Notes: a model not told the origin generated them from the letters alone. DNA of 64,000 bases from Bacteriovoracaceae bacterium (GCA_947377285.1 CANCFT010000009.1:1-64000); one strand, 5' to 3'. Positions 33,798 through 42,204 are shown, counted from the first letter of the stretch. Translations and numbers: made by a program.

Positions 33798-34180
33798 ATT
33801 TCTTTGGGAAAACGACCAATAAATATTCCAATAGATAATGCAAAAAGTATTAATGAATTATTGGTATCGTGCTGAATAAATTTTAAAATAAATGCCATGA
33901 TTGATGCTGATTCATTAAAAGCTAATCCTAAAATGAAAGTAGTAATTTCCATTTGCTCTGGCGTTTGATCTGGCCGTTGCGGAGCTTTTGAGATTAATTT
34001 TGGAAGCACAAAAGAAAAAACGAGTATTAGAGCACCCATCCCCAATAATAGATTAGTGATAAAATTATCACTTACTGCATTTTGAGAGTGTGGGCTTAAG
34101 AAAAAGCTAATAAAAACTAGCATTAGGTTTGATGCTAGTAATCCTGCCCAAAGAATTCTTTTCAATTTTAAAGCTGGCAT
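33794..34180 (-). CDS. Four-helix membrane protein, c-subunit-like
   Basis: A 128-residue protein with about four hydrophobic segments. ITTFILGLAFNESASIMAFIL near 78-98 has an acidic residue in mid-helix after a glycine-rich run, as in ATP synthase c-subunit-like proteins. No other ATPase gene is near, so the similarity is only suggestive. Function unknown. It converges on, and overlaps by four bases with, the Band 7 gene. Confidence 0.6.
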   Translation of the reverse strand: MPALKLKRILWAGLLASNLMLVFISFFLSPHSQNAVSDNFITNLLLGMGALILVFSFVLPKLISKAPQRPDQTPEQMEITTFILGLAFNESASIMAFILKFIQHDTNNSLILFALSIGIFIGRFPKEI

Positions 34181-34392
34181 TTTAATGACCCCTCATAACA
34201 AATTAATTAAAAAGCTATTTTATCACATACTTTAATTTTAACTGGTTATTTTTTAAAAATTGAATTTAGCAACCTACTAAAATACTAAACAATTGATTTA
34301 ACCTAAAAGATTGTTAGTAAAATTATAATATTTTCTTTGGATTTTATTTGAAATGATTTTTTTGTAGTTTAGAAAATCAAAGGAGAATTAAA

Positions 34393-34779
34393 ATGCAAGT
34401 TCAAAATAATATGGTTGGTTGGTTTGAAATTCATGTCGATAATATGGAAAGAGCAAAAAAATTCTATCAATGTGTTTTTTCACGCGCAATGATAGATCTT
34501 CCAAGCGAAAATAAAGAAACTCAAATGTGTATGTTTTTTTCATCAGGAGATATGGCCCTTGGTGCTTCAGGAGCCTTAGTGAAAAGCAATCACCTTAAGC
34601 CAGGTGTTGGTGGAACTCTTGTTTATTTTACGTGCGAAGATTGTGCTAATGAGGGATCTCGGGCAATTGCTAATGGAGGAAGTCTTTTTAAAGAAAAAAT
34701 GAGCATAGGTGAATATGGCCATATTGCCCTCGTCAAAGATAGCGAGGGCAATTTAATTGGGCTGCATTCTATGAAGTAA
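34393..34779 (+). CDS. VOC-superfamily (glyoxalase-like) protein
   Basis: A 128-residue single VOC protein: NMVGWFEIHVDNMERAKKFY, then ALGASGALV, and YGHIALVKDSEGNLIGLHS at the end, with candidate metal or substrate residues H and E as in glyoxalase-like proteins. AAGGAG precedes the ATG. It is cytoplasmic with unknown substrate. Confidence 0.9.
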   Translation: MQVQNNMVGWFEIHVDNMERAKKFYQCVFSRAMIDLPSENKETQMCMFFSSGDMALGASGALVKSNHLKPGVGGTLVYFTCEDCANEGSRAIANGGSLFKEKMSIGEYGHIALVKDSEGNLIGLHSMK

Positions 34780-34800
34780 GTTAACAAAATATTTTGAATA

Positions 34801-35229
34801 CTATCTTTCTAATTGAATTTTGCATTCAAAATAAATATTTCCTTGAGAAGCACCAATACATTCATTATTAACTTCGTAGTGAACAATCGCTCTTCCATTA
34901 ATCGTAAGATTGTCACATCCTTTAAAATAATTAATCGTTTTATAAGGAATAAGTCTGATTGAATAAGATTTATAATCTTGTTCATTCAAGTTTCCTGATA
35001 ATGAATGTAGATTATTTGAACTATTGTTTAGTGTTACTCCATTAAGTATTCCCGAAGAAATATAGTTTATATAATCAATATTGATATTTAATTTATTTTC
35101 AAATGAATTATCAGAAAGACATTCCCAATTTTCACTTGTAACTGGAGCAAAGGCTTCACTAGCTAACGACATCGAGTTTAAAAAATAAAAATTGCACAAA
35201 AATAAAATTGTTAAAATAGAACTTTTCAT
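34801..35229 (-). CDS. Exported protein, unknown function
   Basis: A 142-residue protein with a signal peptide (ILTILFLCNFYFLNSMSLA). The mature part is beta-rich with five cysteines (WECLSD, GCDNL, NECIGA, FECKI), likely disulfide-linked in the periplasm or outside. AAAATG start with GGGGTAAAA upstream. No family recognised. Confidence 0.6.
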   Translation of the reverse strand: MKSSILTILFLCNFYFLNSMSLASEAFAPVTSENWECLSDNSFENKLNINIDYINYISSGILNGVTLNNSSNNLHSLSGNLNEQDYKSYSIRLIPYKTINYFKGCDNLTINGRAIVHYEVNNECIGASQGNIYFECKIQLER

Positions 35230-35500
35230 TTTACCCCTTGGGTTTGAGAAATGTTTATATATAAATAATAACGATCACATTGATAATTGCTCTTGGTTAG
35301 CATTTTATATGCCAAAGGATTTTTTAAAAAATATCAAGAACTTATAATCGAAACGCCTGTGAAGTTGAGGCAGAAAGTCTCAAAGAAAGCACTTGTTTGG
35401 GGAACTTGACCTCTCTATCAACTAGCTACTTAGCGAAAATACTTTCAATAACTAAAATATATTTTTTTGTTGAATTTATAAAAATTATAAATAAATAGAG
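35230..35500 (+). other. AT-rich intergenic stretch
   Basis: About 270 bases without a convincing gene. A frame of about 50 codons is open near 35340-35496 (with NACEVEAESLKESTC) but has no start or ribosome site. The stretch should hold promoters for the exported-protein gene and the SRPBCC gene. Confidence 0.3.
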
Positions 35501-35521
35501 TTAGGAAGTGTCATTTCCTAA
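35501..35521. promoter_or_regulatory. 21-base near-perfect palindrome upstream of SRPBCC gene
   Basis: TTAGGAA at 35501-35507 and TTCCTAA at 35515-35521 are exact reverse complements; inside, TG (35509-35510) and CA (35512-35513) also pair. It lies about 30 bases before the start codon and is followed by TTTGTTTTT. It is either an operator for an unlinked regulator or a small terminator or attenuator hairpin. Confidence 0.5.
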
Positions 35522-35551
35522 TTTGTTTTTAGAATTATTCAAGGAGTGGGT

Positions 35552-36058
35552 ATGATAAAAAAAAGTGAAACATTTAAATTAATTCCTAGAGGAGAGAGAG
35601 AAATAATTATTAGCCGAGAATTTGATATTTCAAGAGACATGGTGTTTGAAGCTTATACTAACCCTGAAATGCTAATAAATTGGGTTTTGGGTCCAATGGG
35701 TTGGACGATGTTAATTTGTGAAACAGTACTTCGAGTTGGAGGCACCTATAAGTTTATCTGGAAAAACAAAGAAGGGAATGAAATTGTAATGGGAGGAGTT
35801 TATCAAGAAATTAAACGACCTGAAAAAATAATCAACACTGAGAAATTTTTTGATGCTTGGTATCCTGGAGAGTCATTAATTACTACTTTATTTGAAGATA
35901 TTGGTGGAAAGACAAAATATACTTGCACAATTCTTTATGAAACCCACCAAGCACGTGAAGTAGTTCTTAACTCTAAAATTGAACTTGGAATGATTGAAAG
36001 TTTTGAAAGACTTGAAGATCTATTGAGTTTTGATTTGGAAATAGGAGTAATCCAATAA
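35552..36058 (+). CDS. SRPBCC (AHSA1-like) protein
   Basis: A 168-residue START/SRPBCC-fold protein of the AHSA1/CalC type: IISREFDISRDMVFEAYTNPEML, then LGPMGWTM, VGGTYKFIW, and the C-terminal helix. AAGGAG covers the upstream GTG, so the ATG at 35552 is the start. Family members bind hydrophobic ligands or serve as Hsp90 activators; here the ligand is unknown. A small membrane-protein gene follows. Confidence 0.9.
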   Translation: MIKKSETFKLIPRGEREIIISREFDISRDMVFEAYTNPEMLINWVLGPMGWTMLICETVLRVGGTYKFIWKNKEGNEIVMGGVYQEIKRPEKIINTEKFFDAWYPGESLITTLFEDIGGKTKYTCTILYETHQAREVVLNSKIELGMIESFERLEDLLSFDLEIGVIQ

Positions 36059-36113
36059 GAATTTTGGGAAATATTATTTTCATTATTTAAAAAAAATAAA
36101 AAAAGGAGCTTAT

Positions 36114-36308
36114 ATGGCAACAATTGAAAACAAACCAAAGTTTCTAGATTCTGAATATTATAATTTGTCTGGTGAAAATCAAAACAAAAGAAGAACAAGT
36201 GACTTATCAAACGATAATAAAATATGGAAAATGATTTTATTTATCACAGCACTAGGAGCCGTTTTTGTTTGGTTTTGGTGGGAAGTCATTCATATTTACG
36301 GAAATTAA
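36114..36308 (+). CDS. Small single-pass membrane protein
   Basis: A 64-residue protein: hydrophilic, basic N-terminus (NQNKRRTSD), then one hydrophobic helix MILFITALGAVFVWFWW near the C-terminus. AAGGAG precedes the ATG. Function unknown. Its stop shares TTAA with the convergent phhB gene. Confidence 0.6.
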   Translation: MATIENKPKFLDSEYYNLSGENQNKRRTSDLSNDNKIWKMILFITALGAVFVWFWWEVIHIYGN

Positions 36309-36583
36309 ACTAATTGATCAATTTTATTCGCTAAAGAAAAATCCTTAGTAGTTAGCCCACCAGCTTGATGGGTCGTAAGTGATAATTTAACTTTATTGTA
36401 TGAAATGAAAATATCAGGATGGTGATTTTCCGATTGAGCGAGCTGTGCCGTTTTATTGACAAAATGTATAGCTTGTTCAAAATCACTAAAAATAAATTCT
36501 CGTATAAGTTGATTTTCCTTAATTATCCAATTGGGAATTGTTTCTAATTTTTTTTTATTTTCTACTTCAGTTGTTAATTGCAA
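36305..36583 (-). CDS. phhB: Pterin-4a-carbinolamine dehydratase
   Basis: A 92-residue PCD/DCoH protein with the signature SENHHPDIF, then YNKVKLSLTTHQAGGLTTKDFSLA. It recycles the pterin cofactor of aromatic amino acid hydroxylases, dehydrating 4a-hydroxytetrahydrobiopterin. AGGAG is six bases from a TTG at 36583, which I prefer to the TTG at 36589 that touches the site. A pheA gene for phenylalanine synthesis lies far downstream in the window; no hydroxylase gene is present here. Confidence 0.92.
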   Translation of the reverse strand: MQLTTEVENKKKLETIPNWIIKENQLIREFIFSDFEQAIHFVNKTAQLAQSENHHPDIFISYNKVKLSLTTHQAGGLTTKDFSLANKIDQLV

Positions 36584-36604
36584 CTGCAACTCCTGTTTGA
36601 AAAT

Positions 36605-36648
36605 TAAAAAGCACCAGGTCTCAGTTGGGGCCTGGTGCTTTTTTTTAT
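36605..36648 (-). terminator. Strong bidirectional rho-independent terminator
   Basis: AAGCACCAGG pairs perfectly with CCTGGTGCTT, flanked by A-runs on one side and T-runs on the other, so it can stop transcripts from either direction. It serves the small exported gene at 36674 on the minus strand, and lies just upstream of phhB. Confidence 0.85.
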
Positions 36649-36673
36649 TTTATGACTTTCTAAACATTTTAGA

Positions 36674-36961
36674 TTACATCTTTGTTTCCATCTTCTTATG
36701 CATTTCGGCACTCATTTCCTTTTCACTCTTTTTCATTTCTTTCATGCATTCATTGAAAGCTGATTTATCTTGAGCTCCCGTAATACATGCCCGTTCTTTT
36801 TCAACAAGACTAGTATGCATGTCTAGCATCTCTAGCTTCATTTTTTTTGCATCTTCGATAGTCATTTTATCATATTTTTTATCCATGTCATGCCAGCCTT
36901 TGTCTTTCGAAAATGAATTAAATGAAAATAAACAAGTTAGAGAGATTATTAAAATTTTCAT
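36674..36961 (-). CDS. Small exported Met/Lys-rich protein
   Basis: A 95-residue protein with a signal peptide (IISLTCLFSFNSFS). The mature part is helical and rich in methionine and lysine (DMDKKYDKMT, KLEMLDMHTS, ending KMETKM), with two cysteines (ACITGA, NECMKE) able to form one disulfide. Methionine-rich periplasmic proteins can bind copper or act as CpxP-like chaperones, which is inference only. Confidence 0.6.
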   Translation of the reverse strand: MKILIISLTCLFSFNSFSKDKGWHDMDKKYDKMTIEDAKKMKLEMLDMHTSLVEKERACITGAQDKSAFNECMKEMKKSEKEMSAEMHKKMETKM

Positions 36962-37132
36962 AGTGACTCCGTTGAAAATGTTTTCGTTAAATCGAGTGTC
37001 GAATTCTTATTAAGAAAAGTAAAGTCTTGGCTCATTCATTTTGAAATGACAATTTCAATATAATTTAAAGTTATGGAGGAAGAATTGGATTTAACTATTT
37101 AATCACAATAGTTTTAGATGATTTTTTTTTAG

Positions 37133-37161
37133 AGGGATACCTTGATTTCTCAGGCATCCCT
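37133..37161. terminator. Possible terminator hairpin
   Basis: AGGGAT (37133-37138) pairs with ATCCCT (37156-37161), with further ACC/GGC partial pairing inside; T-rich sequence lies on both sides. It follows the stop of the exported-protein gene read leftwards. The T-run orientation suits the plus strand better, so assignment is uncertain. Confidence 0.4.
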
Positions 37162-37181
37162 ATTTTATTTCATAAGGCTAA

Positions 37182-37781
37182 TTATTTAACATTAACAGTA
37201 ACTTCTTGAACAGACTTATGAGCAGTTTTATAAATAATTTTCTCAACACAACCTTCTTCAGTTGAACCATTGCGATTTGTTCTACACAGGTGTGACTTAG
37301 AAGCATCTACGATTTGAATTGTTCTTACTTCATCATCAACAGTTAGTTCTAGATTGTTTGCCGCAAATCTTTTTGGAGCATTTGAAAATGGATGTTTCCA
37401 GCTTGGATAAGCTGCAATTAAAGTAGATACTTGATCGTCTGAAAAATCTGATAATTTAAAATTTAATGTAAGATATTTACGATTTTGCCCATTTTTAGTT
37501 GGGAACATATCATCTTCATAATAAACATTAGCTTGAACAACGGCTTGGCTTTCAAGGACAACTACCTTTGTACAAGTTTCGCCATTTTTTCTGTTCGGTG
37601 TGCAGCCAGGAATTGTTTGAATTTCAGTTTTAGTCGGCAGGTGAGCATAATTAGCATCAAATAATTTAATTCGTTTTACATCATTTGCAAGATCAGCGCT
37701 GTGAGAATAATTTACTTCACTTGCATATGAACATAATGCTGTCATACATAATCCAATTGAAACAATAAGCAATTTGTTCAT
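37182..37781 (-). CDS. Exported protein, unknown function
   Basis: A 199-residue protein with a signal peptide (IVSIGLCMTALCSYA). Two similar beta segments occur: IKLFDANYAHLP...TIPGCTPNR...CTKVVVLES and IQIVDASKSHLCRTNR...GCVEKIIYKT, suggesting an internal duplication, each with a cysteine pair. The ATG has GGAA upstream. No family recognised; likely periplasmic or secreted. Confidence 0.62.
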   Translation of the reverse strand: MNKLLIVSIGLCMTALCSYASEVNYSHSADLANDVKRIKLFDANYAHLPTKTEIQTIPGCTPNRKNGETCTKVVVLESQAVVQANVYYEDDMFPTKNGQNRKYLTLNFKLSDFSDDQVSTLIAAYPSWKHPFSNAPKRFAANNLELTVDDEVRTIQIVDASKSHLCRTNRNGSTEEGCVEKIIYKTAHKSVQEVTVNVK

Positions 37782-37976
37782 TTTTAATTCCTTTTTTTAA
37801 ACTTCTTGATTGAAGCTTTTTCTTAATATTATAATTAACTCAGAAAATTGTATCTTCAATTTAAATTTACTAAACTTGAAGCTTATAATTGCTTTTTACG
37901 AAAATCGTGTTGAATGATAGCTTTTCTAAATATTAACCAGAGTATTATCAGTTTGATTTAAGGAGAATGTTTATTT

Positions 37977-38699
37977 TTGAAAATATTTTTTTTATTTTTT
38001 TTATTAATTTTTAATTCAACTAATGTATGGGCTTCAGATTTTTTAACAAATGCACAAGAAGATTTCTTTTCGCCTTATAATACATCTGCCTTATCAGTAG
38101 TTGAAATTGGCACTGGTTTAACTTTATTTACTTTTTGCCTTAAGCATGAAAATTTTCAAGAACAAATTGCTTCTACAAAACCATTAGGAAAATCATCAAA
38201 GATAGGATATTTTTTAGGACAAGCTGCTCCTAATTTTGCCTATTTTGCAGTAATGGGAACACATTATTTACTTAATAATGATAGTAAATCACTTGAGCGA
38301 TCGACATTAATGTTAAAAGCTTCTCTTTATTCTGATGCAATGACTGAAATCCTTAAGCGTAGTTTCAATGAAAAAAGACCCAACGGTGGAACTCTTTCAT
38401 TTCCATCAGGTCATGCAACTTCTGCTTTTGCGTTCTCTTCTGTTGTTGTGATGGAACATTCATTGCCGTTGGGGATCGCTGCCAACATGATGTCGGCATT
38501 TGTTGGTTTTAGTCGAATGAATGATAATGCCCATTATCTTCATGATGTCGTAGCGGGTGCCACTGTTGGAACTATGTATGGTGTGGGGTTGTATTATGCT
38601 CAAAAAAATCGAGAAAATAAATTTCGAACGAATTCAGATATAGTGATGATAATCCCAATTCAAAAAGGGCTGGCCGGAAATTATCTATTGAATTTTTAG
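37977..38699 (+). CDS. Exported PAP2-family phosphatase
   Basis: A 240-residue PAP2 protein. TTG start with AAGGAG 11 bases upstream gives a signal peptide (IFFLFFLLIFNSTNVWA). Motifs are complete: KRSFNEKRPNG (K......RP), FPSGHATSAF and SRMNDNAHYLHDV. It probably dephosphorylates lipid phosphates in the periplasm. Second PAP2 gene in the window; it differs in its intact first motif. Confidence 0.85.
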   Translation: MKIFFLFFLLIFNSTNVWASDFLTNAQEDFFSPYNTSALSVVEIGTGLTLFTFCLKHENFQEQIASTKPLGKSSKIGYFLGQAAPNFAYFAVMGTHYLLNNDSKSLERSTLMLKASLYSDAMTEILKRSFNEKRPNGGTLSFPSGHATSAFAFSSVVVMEHSLPLGIAANMMSAFVGFSRMNDNAHYLHDVVAGATVGTMYGVGLYYAQKNRENKFRTNSDIVMIIPIQKGLAGNYLLNF

Positions 38700-38800
38700 A
38701 AAGTTACAACACTATTACAAATTCAAAAATTTAATCACTTATTTACAAATGAAACTTAAATGGGTTAGAAATAATTTTGTTTATTTTAGTGGAGTCCTAA

Positions 38801-39190
38801 ATGATCAAGCTTATCCTCGCATTTACATTTGTCTTTCAAGTTAGCCTATCTTTTGCTTCGGACACGAATAGTTTTTTAAAAATTATAAGTGATGAAGATA
38901 AGGTTGAGATTTTATCAACTATAGATAGAGTGTGCGCTGATAGTTGGTGTTCAGGTGATTATGAGTACCAATTTTCAAATTTTTCTTGCAATGACAATAC
39001 CTCGACATGCACTTTGACTTTTAAAATAATCGACCGAGACTCAGGGCCAACTGAAGCTCATTTGAGAAATAAAAAATGCATTTTTAAGGGTATTACAAGT
39101 AAGGAAAAGATAATATCTGGTGTCACTTTGAACCAAAAATTTTATGATCAGCTAAATTATTGTGTAACTGATAGAGAAACAAGACTTTAA
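38801..39190 (+). CDS. Exported cysteine-rich protein
   Basis: A 129-residue protein with a signal peptide (LAFTFVFQVSLSFA) and six cysteines in the mature part (RVCADSWCSG, FSCNDNTSTC, KKCIF, NYCVTD), likely three disulfides. A small beta-rich secreted domain is likely. No family recognised. GGAG precedes the ATG. Confidence 0.6.
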   Translation: MIKLILAFTFVFQVSLSFASDTNSFLKIISDEDKVEILSTIDRVCADSWCSGDYEYQFSNFSCNDNTSTCTLTFKIIDRDSGPTEAHLRNKKCIFKGITSKEKIISGVTLNQKFYDQLNYCVTDRETRL

Positions 39191-39294
39191 TTTAACATAT
39201 TCTTACATTCGCCAACATTACACACTTGTAACTATTTATTTGTTAATTTAAGTGATTAAAATGTCCAGTTCCTAAAATGTCTTTAAGGACGGGT

Positions 39295-40170
39295 ATGAAT
39301 CAAATTAAAAAAGTAAGTATTGCTCTTGTTTTTCAAATCCTCATGCTCTCTTTCGCCTTTTCAGGTGAGCAGGTCGTTGTCGGGAATATTGCGCTTGAGA
39401 GAAATCAAAATATAGTCACATTGCCTGTAAATTTAAAAAATGTACCTGAAATTTTAATTTCTAGAGACCAATATTTATTATCGTTTAATAAAGAAAGACG
39501 ATTATTGAACTGGGTCGCCTGGAAAATAGAAGCTTCGGATTTAGGGCATATTGGTAGAACCAATAGTTTTGATATTGACCACGATTTAGAAAATTATTTG
39601 AACAAGACTTCTGAGCATGCTGTAAGTCCTCTGGATTATCAAGGAAGTTGTTTTGACCGTGGACATCAGTGTCCTTCAGCAGATCGTGATGATTCAGTTA
39701 ATAATAATCAAATGACATTTCTGATGAGCAATATGATTCCTCAAACAGCTTATTTAAATCGTGTTATTTGGGAGCACTTAGAAGCCTACACTCGTGAGCT
39801 CGTCATTAATCAAGGCAAGAAAGTTTATATAATTGCCGGTCCTATTTTTGACCAAGATTTTGGTCATATTGGAATCAATAATGATATCCCAATTCCATCT
39901 AAAGATTTTAAATTAATAATTATTTTAGATAAATCTCAAACTCCTGCAGATATCAACGTCAACACTCCAATGATAGCAGTCATAATGCCTAATTTATTAA
40001 AAAGTGGTAAAAAGCCATTAGAAGATAAAGTAGAACTCTGTTCAAATAAAAACTTATCTTCAGCTGCATCTACATCTATAAGTTCTTCGATTAACGATTG
40101 GGAAGTTTATAAAACGACTCTTAGTGAAGTTGAAAAGATTTCTGGATTTAAACTTCTTAATTTACATTAA
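39295..40170 (+). CDS. Secreted DNA/RNA non-specific endonuclease
   Basis: About 291 residues of the NUC1 (Serratia nuclease) type. The catalytic motif is DRGHQCPSADRD, with NMIPQT and NRVIWEHLEAYTREL following, as in family members (His base, Asn metal ligand). AAGGACGG precedes the ATG at 39295, which gives the better signal peptide (ALVFQILMLSFAFSG). It degrades DNA and RNA outside the cytoplasm and may be lethal inside without an inhibitor; none is visible beside it. Confidence 0.93.
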   Translation: MNQIKKVSIALVFQILMLSFAFSGEQVVVGNIALERNQNIVTLPVNLKNVPEILISRDQYLLSFNKERRLLNWVAWKIEASDLGHIGRTNSFDIDHDLENYLNKTSEHAVSPLDYQGSCFDRGHQCPSADRDDSVNNNQMTFLMSNMIPQTAYLNRVIWEHLEAYTRELVINQGKKVYIIAGPIFDQDFGHIGINNDIPIPSKDFKLIIILDKSQTPADINVNTPMIAVIMPNLLKSGKKPLEDKVELCSNKNLSSAASTSISSSINDWEVYKTTLSEVEKISGFKLLNLH

Positions 40171-40352
40171 TAAACTAGCGATTCTTACTTGTTCAAACAT
40201 CGATTTTGTATTTTGCAATATCAGTAAGAGATTTTTAGTAAGTAGCAATTGTGAAACTAGTTAATTTAGATAAACATTTATCTGAAGAAATAATTATTCA
40301 TTTAATTATTCATATTTCCCAATGAAGGGATTTTTCTTATTAGGAAGTTAAA

Positions 40353-41219
40353 ATGACAAAATTGAAAAAACTCTCACTCTTTTTAGTTTGCTTATCCACA
40401 TACTCAATCTTCGCTTGTGATATTCATGGTACTTCGGGGTTTATGCCAGAAAACAATTTACAAATTCCTGTAGGTGAAAAATCACTAGGCGGAATTACAG
40501 AAGTTCAATTTAATAGAGTCATGGATAAAATGACAACTCTGTATACTACTGTTGTTGCGAAAACGGGAAGAACTCTTAATATTGACCGCCGATGGACTGA
40601 TCCAACTGTCAACGCTTATGCAGATCAAAACACACTTGGGATGGATACCATCCATATGTTCGGTGGATTGGCCCGTCATCCGGAAACAACGGAAGATGCG
40701 ATGGCCCTTGTGGCGTGCCATGAATTAGGTCACCACCTAGGTGGTGCACCTATAAAGACAACTTCAGGTTGGGCATCTAATGAAGGTCAAGCAGATTATT
40801 GGGGAACAATGAAGTGTTTACGTCATTATTTTGAAAGTGATGATAATCAAACGATTATGCAATCAGTAAGTGTGCCTAGCGAAGTTGTGACTAAATGCCA
40901 ATTTATATATAAAAATGCTAATGAAATAGCAGTTTGTGAAAGATCTGCTCTCGCTGGTTTGGCCCTTGCGAAATTATTAAATGCAATTACCCAAGGCACT
41001 GTACCTGTCAGTTTTTCAACTCCTGATAAATCAGTAGTCTCGCAAATGTTTGATGCCCACCCACAATCACAATGCCGCCTTGATACTTATTACCAAGCAG
41101 CACTTTGTGATCATGGATTTTCAGAAGTGGTTTCAAAGTCAGATGAAAATGTTGGAGTTTGTACTTCAAATAATGGTGATAAAATAGGGAATAGACCAAT
41201 GTGTTGGTTCAAACCATAA
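40353..41219 (+). CDS. Exported zinc metalloprotease (HExxH)
   Basis: A 288-residue protein with a signal peptide ending near FAC (residue 21-22). HELGHHLGG (123-131) carries the zinc His residues and Glu, and NEGQADYWG (143-151) offers the third ligand Glu, as in gluzincins such as M48. Many cysteines follow (MKCLR, KCQFI, VCERS, QCRLD, LCDHG, VCTSN, MCWF), so the enzyme is heavily disulfide-bonded and secreted. A terminator follows. Confidence 0.82.
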   Translation: MTKLKKLSLFLVCLSTYSIFACDIHGTSGFMPENNLQIPVGEKSLGGITEVQFNRVMDKMTTLYTTVVAKTGRTLNIDRRWTDPTVNAYADQNTLGMDTIHMFGGLARHPETTEDAMALVACHELGHHLGGAPIKTTSGWASNEGQADYWGTMKCLRHYFESDDNQTIMQSVSVPSEVVTKCQFIYKNANEIAVCERSALAGLALAKLLNAITQGTVPVSFSTPDKSVVSQMFDAHPQSQCRLDTYYQAALCDHGFSEVVSKSDENVGVCTSNNGDKIGNRPMCWFKP

Positions 41220-41254
41220 TGACTTTCTCAAGCTCGAGTCTTGAACAGAAAAAT

Positions 41255-41282
41255 AAAGGAGGTCATTTGACCTCCTTTTTTA
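41255..41282. terminator. Rho-independent terminator between convergent genes
   Basis: AAAGGAGGTCA pairs with TGACCTCCTTT, two unpaired bases between, then a T-run; A-run on the other side makes it bidirectional. It separates the metalloprotease gene from hsp20. Confidence 0.85.
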
Positions 41283-41290
41283 TTCGTACT

Positions 41291-41776
41291 CTAATGTTTA
41301 ATTTGAATTTTTTTAGTAACCTTCGAAGCATCTTGTTTTGTCAATTCCAAATGTAAAACGCCATCTTTGAGATCAGCTTTAATATTTGATTGATCAACAG
41401 CATCTTCTAAGTAAATATCACGACGAAATGAACCAGCAGAGCGCTCAGAACAAACACAGTCAGCATCTTTGAACTCTGTCTCCTCAAGTTTTTTCTTTCC
41501 CTTAATTGTTAAAATATTATTGTGTAGATCAATATTGATGTCGGACTCTTTCATTCCTGGAACTTCAGCATCTAATAAATATTTATTATCTTTTTCTATT
41601 AAGTCTATTGCTGGATAAAAAGCGGTATCAAATAATTGCGGGGTCATAAAATCTCCTTTGTTAAAAAAACTATTCATTAGCGAATTTACTTCACCCATAA
41701 AGGATGAGAGTTCATCCTTTTTTTTAGAACGTAATACAGGTGCAACACTTGTTGATTTCCATGGTGTAATATTCAT
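41291..41776 (-). CDS. Hsp20/alpha-crystallin small heat-shock protein
   Basis: A 161-residue small heat-shock protein: YPAIDLIEKDNKYLLDAEVPGM begins the alpha-crystallin domain, ILTIKGKKKLEE and SFRRDIYLEDAVD continue, KDGVLHLELTK follows, and the tail KKIQIKH holds an I-x-I anchor. It holds unfolding proteins in the cytoplasm. GGAGG is seven bases from the ATG. A broken Hsp20-like gene lies upstream. Confidence 0.95.
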   Translation of the reverse strand: MNITPWKSTSVAPVLRSKKKDELSSFMGEVNSLMNSFFNKGDFMTPQLFDTAFYPAIDLIEKDNKYLLDAEVPGMKESDINIDLHNNILTIKGKKKLEETEFKDADCVCSERSAGSFRRDIYLEDAVDQSNIKADLKDGVLHLELTKQDASKVTKKIQIKH

Positions 41777-41799
41777 ATAACCTCCAAGAAAGCCATTGG

Positions 41800-42009
41800 T
41801 TAAGTTTGTAGACTTTCTAATTGAATGATGTCACCAAATGAGAATGGCAATAAATACATTTTCATTATGGGGGTAATAATAATTACTAAATAATCATTTT
41901 TTAATTTAATTTCAATTTCATCTTTTTATACACCAGGAAGTTCCGCTTCAACATGATACCCAGACTCTGTTTCATTTATATTCATTTTTGGGAAATGATT
42001 AGAAAATTT
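41800..42009 (-). pseudogene. Hsp20-like gene remnant, interrupted by stops
   Basis: Continuing in frame past the TAA at 42010-42012, the sequence reads FSNHFPKMNINETESGYHV then EAELPGV, a TAA at 41926-41928, then KDEIEIKLKNDYLVI, which together are an alpha-crystallin domain start. After that, similarity ends and the frame closes at 41800. Both stops are in the same frame as the signal-peptide piece at 42010-42204, so an exported Hsp20-like gene seems to have been inactivated by two nonsense codons and truncated. Confidence 0.7.
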
Positions 42010-42204
42010 TTAATTTAGTAAATCTAAATTTTGATAATCTAATAATTCATCTAAGTTTTGAGGCCAAATCTCCCTAGGAATTGTAAGTTTATTATCAGTT
42101 TGAGTATTTGTAGATTTAATAGGAGGGGTTGCTCCAATTGCAATAGAATTTATCAATGCTAATAAAGTTATTATTGGTAAGATTTTTGTTTTGATTAAAT
42201 TCAT
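42010..42204 (-). CDS. Signal-peptide 5' part of broken exported Hsp20-like gene
   Basis: A 64-residue open frame with a clear signal peptide (KILPIITLLALINSIAIGA, cleavage near residue 22) and a short mature tail (IPREIWPQNLDELLDYQNL). AGGAGG precedes the ATG at 42204. It may still be translated, but it is followed in the same frame by Hsp20-like codons, so I read it as the 5' end of a decayed gene. Confidence 0.5.
   Translation of the reverse strand: MNLIKTKILPIITLLALINSIAIGATPPIKSTNTQTDNKLTIPREIWPQNLDELLDYQNLDLLN

Noticed and set aside
35337-35496. Start-less open frame of about 50 codons
   Set aside because: No ATG, GTG or TTG with a ribosome site and no similarity I recognise.
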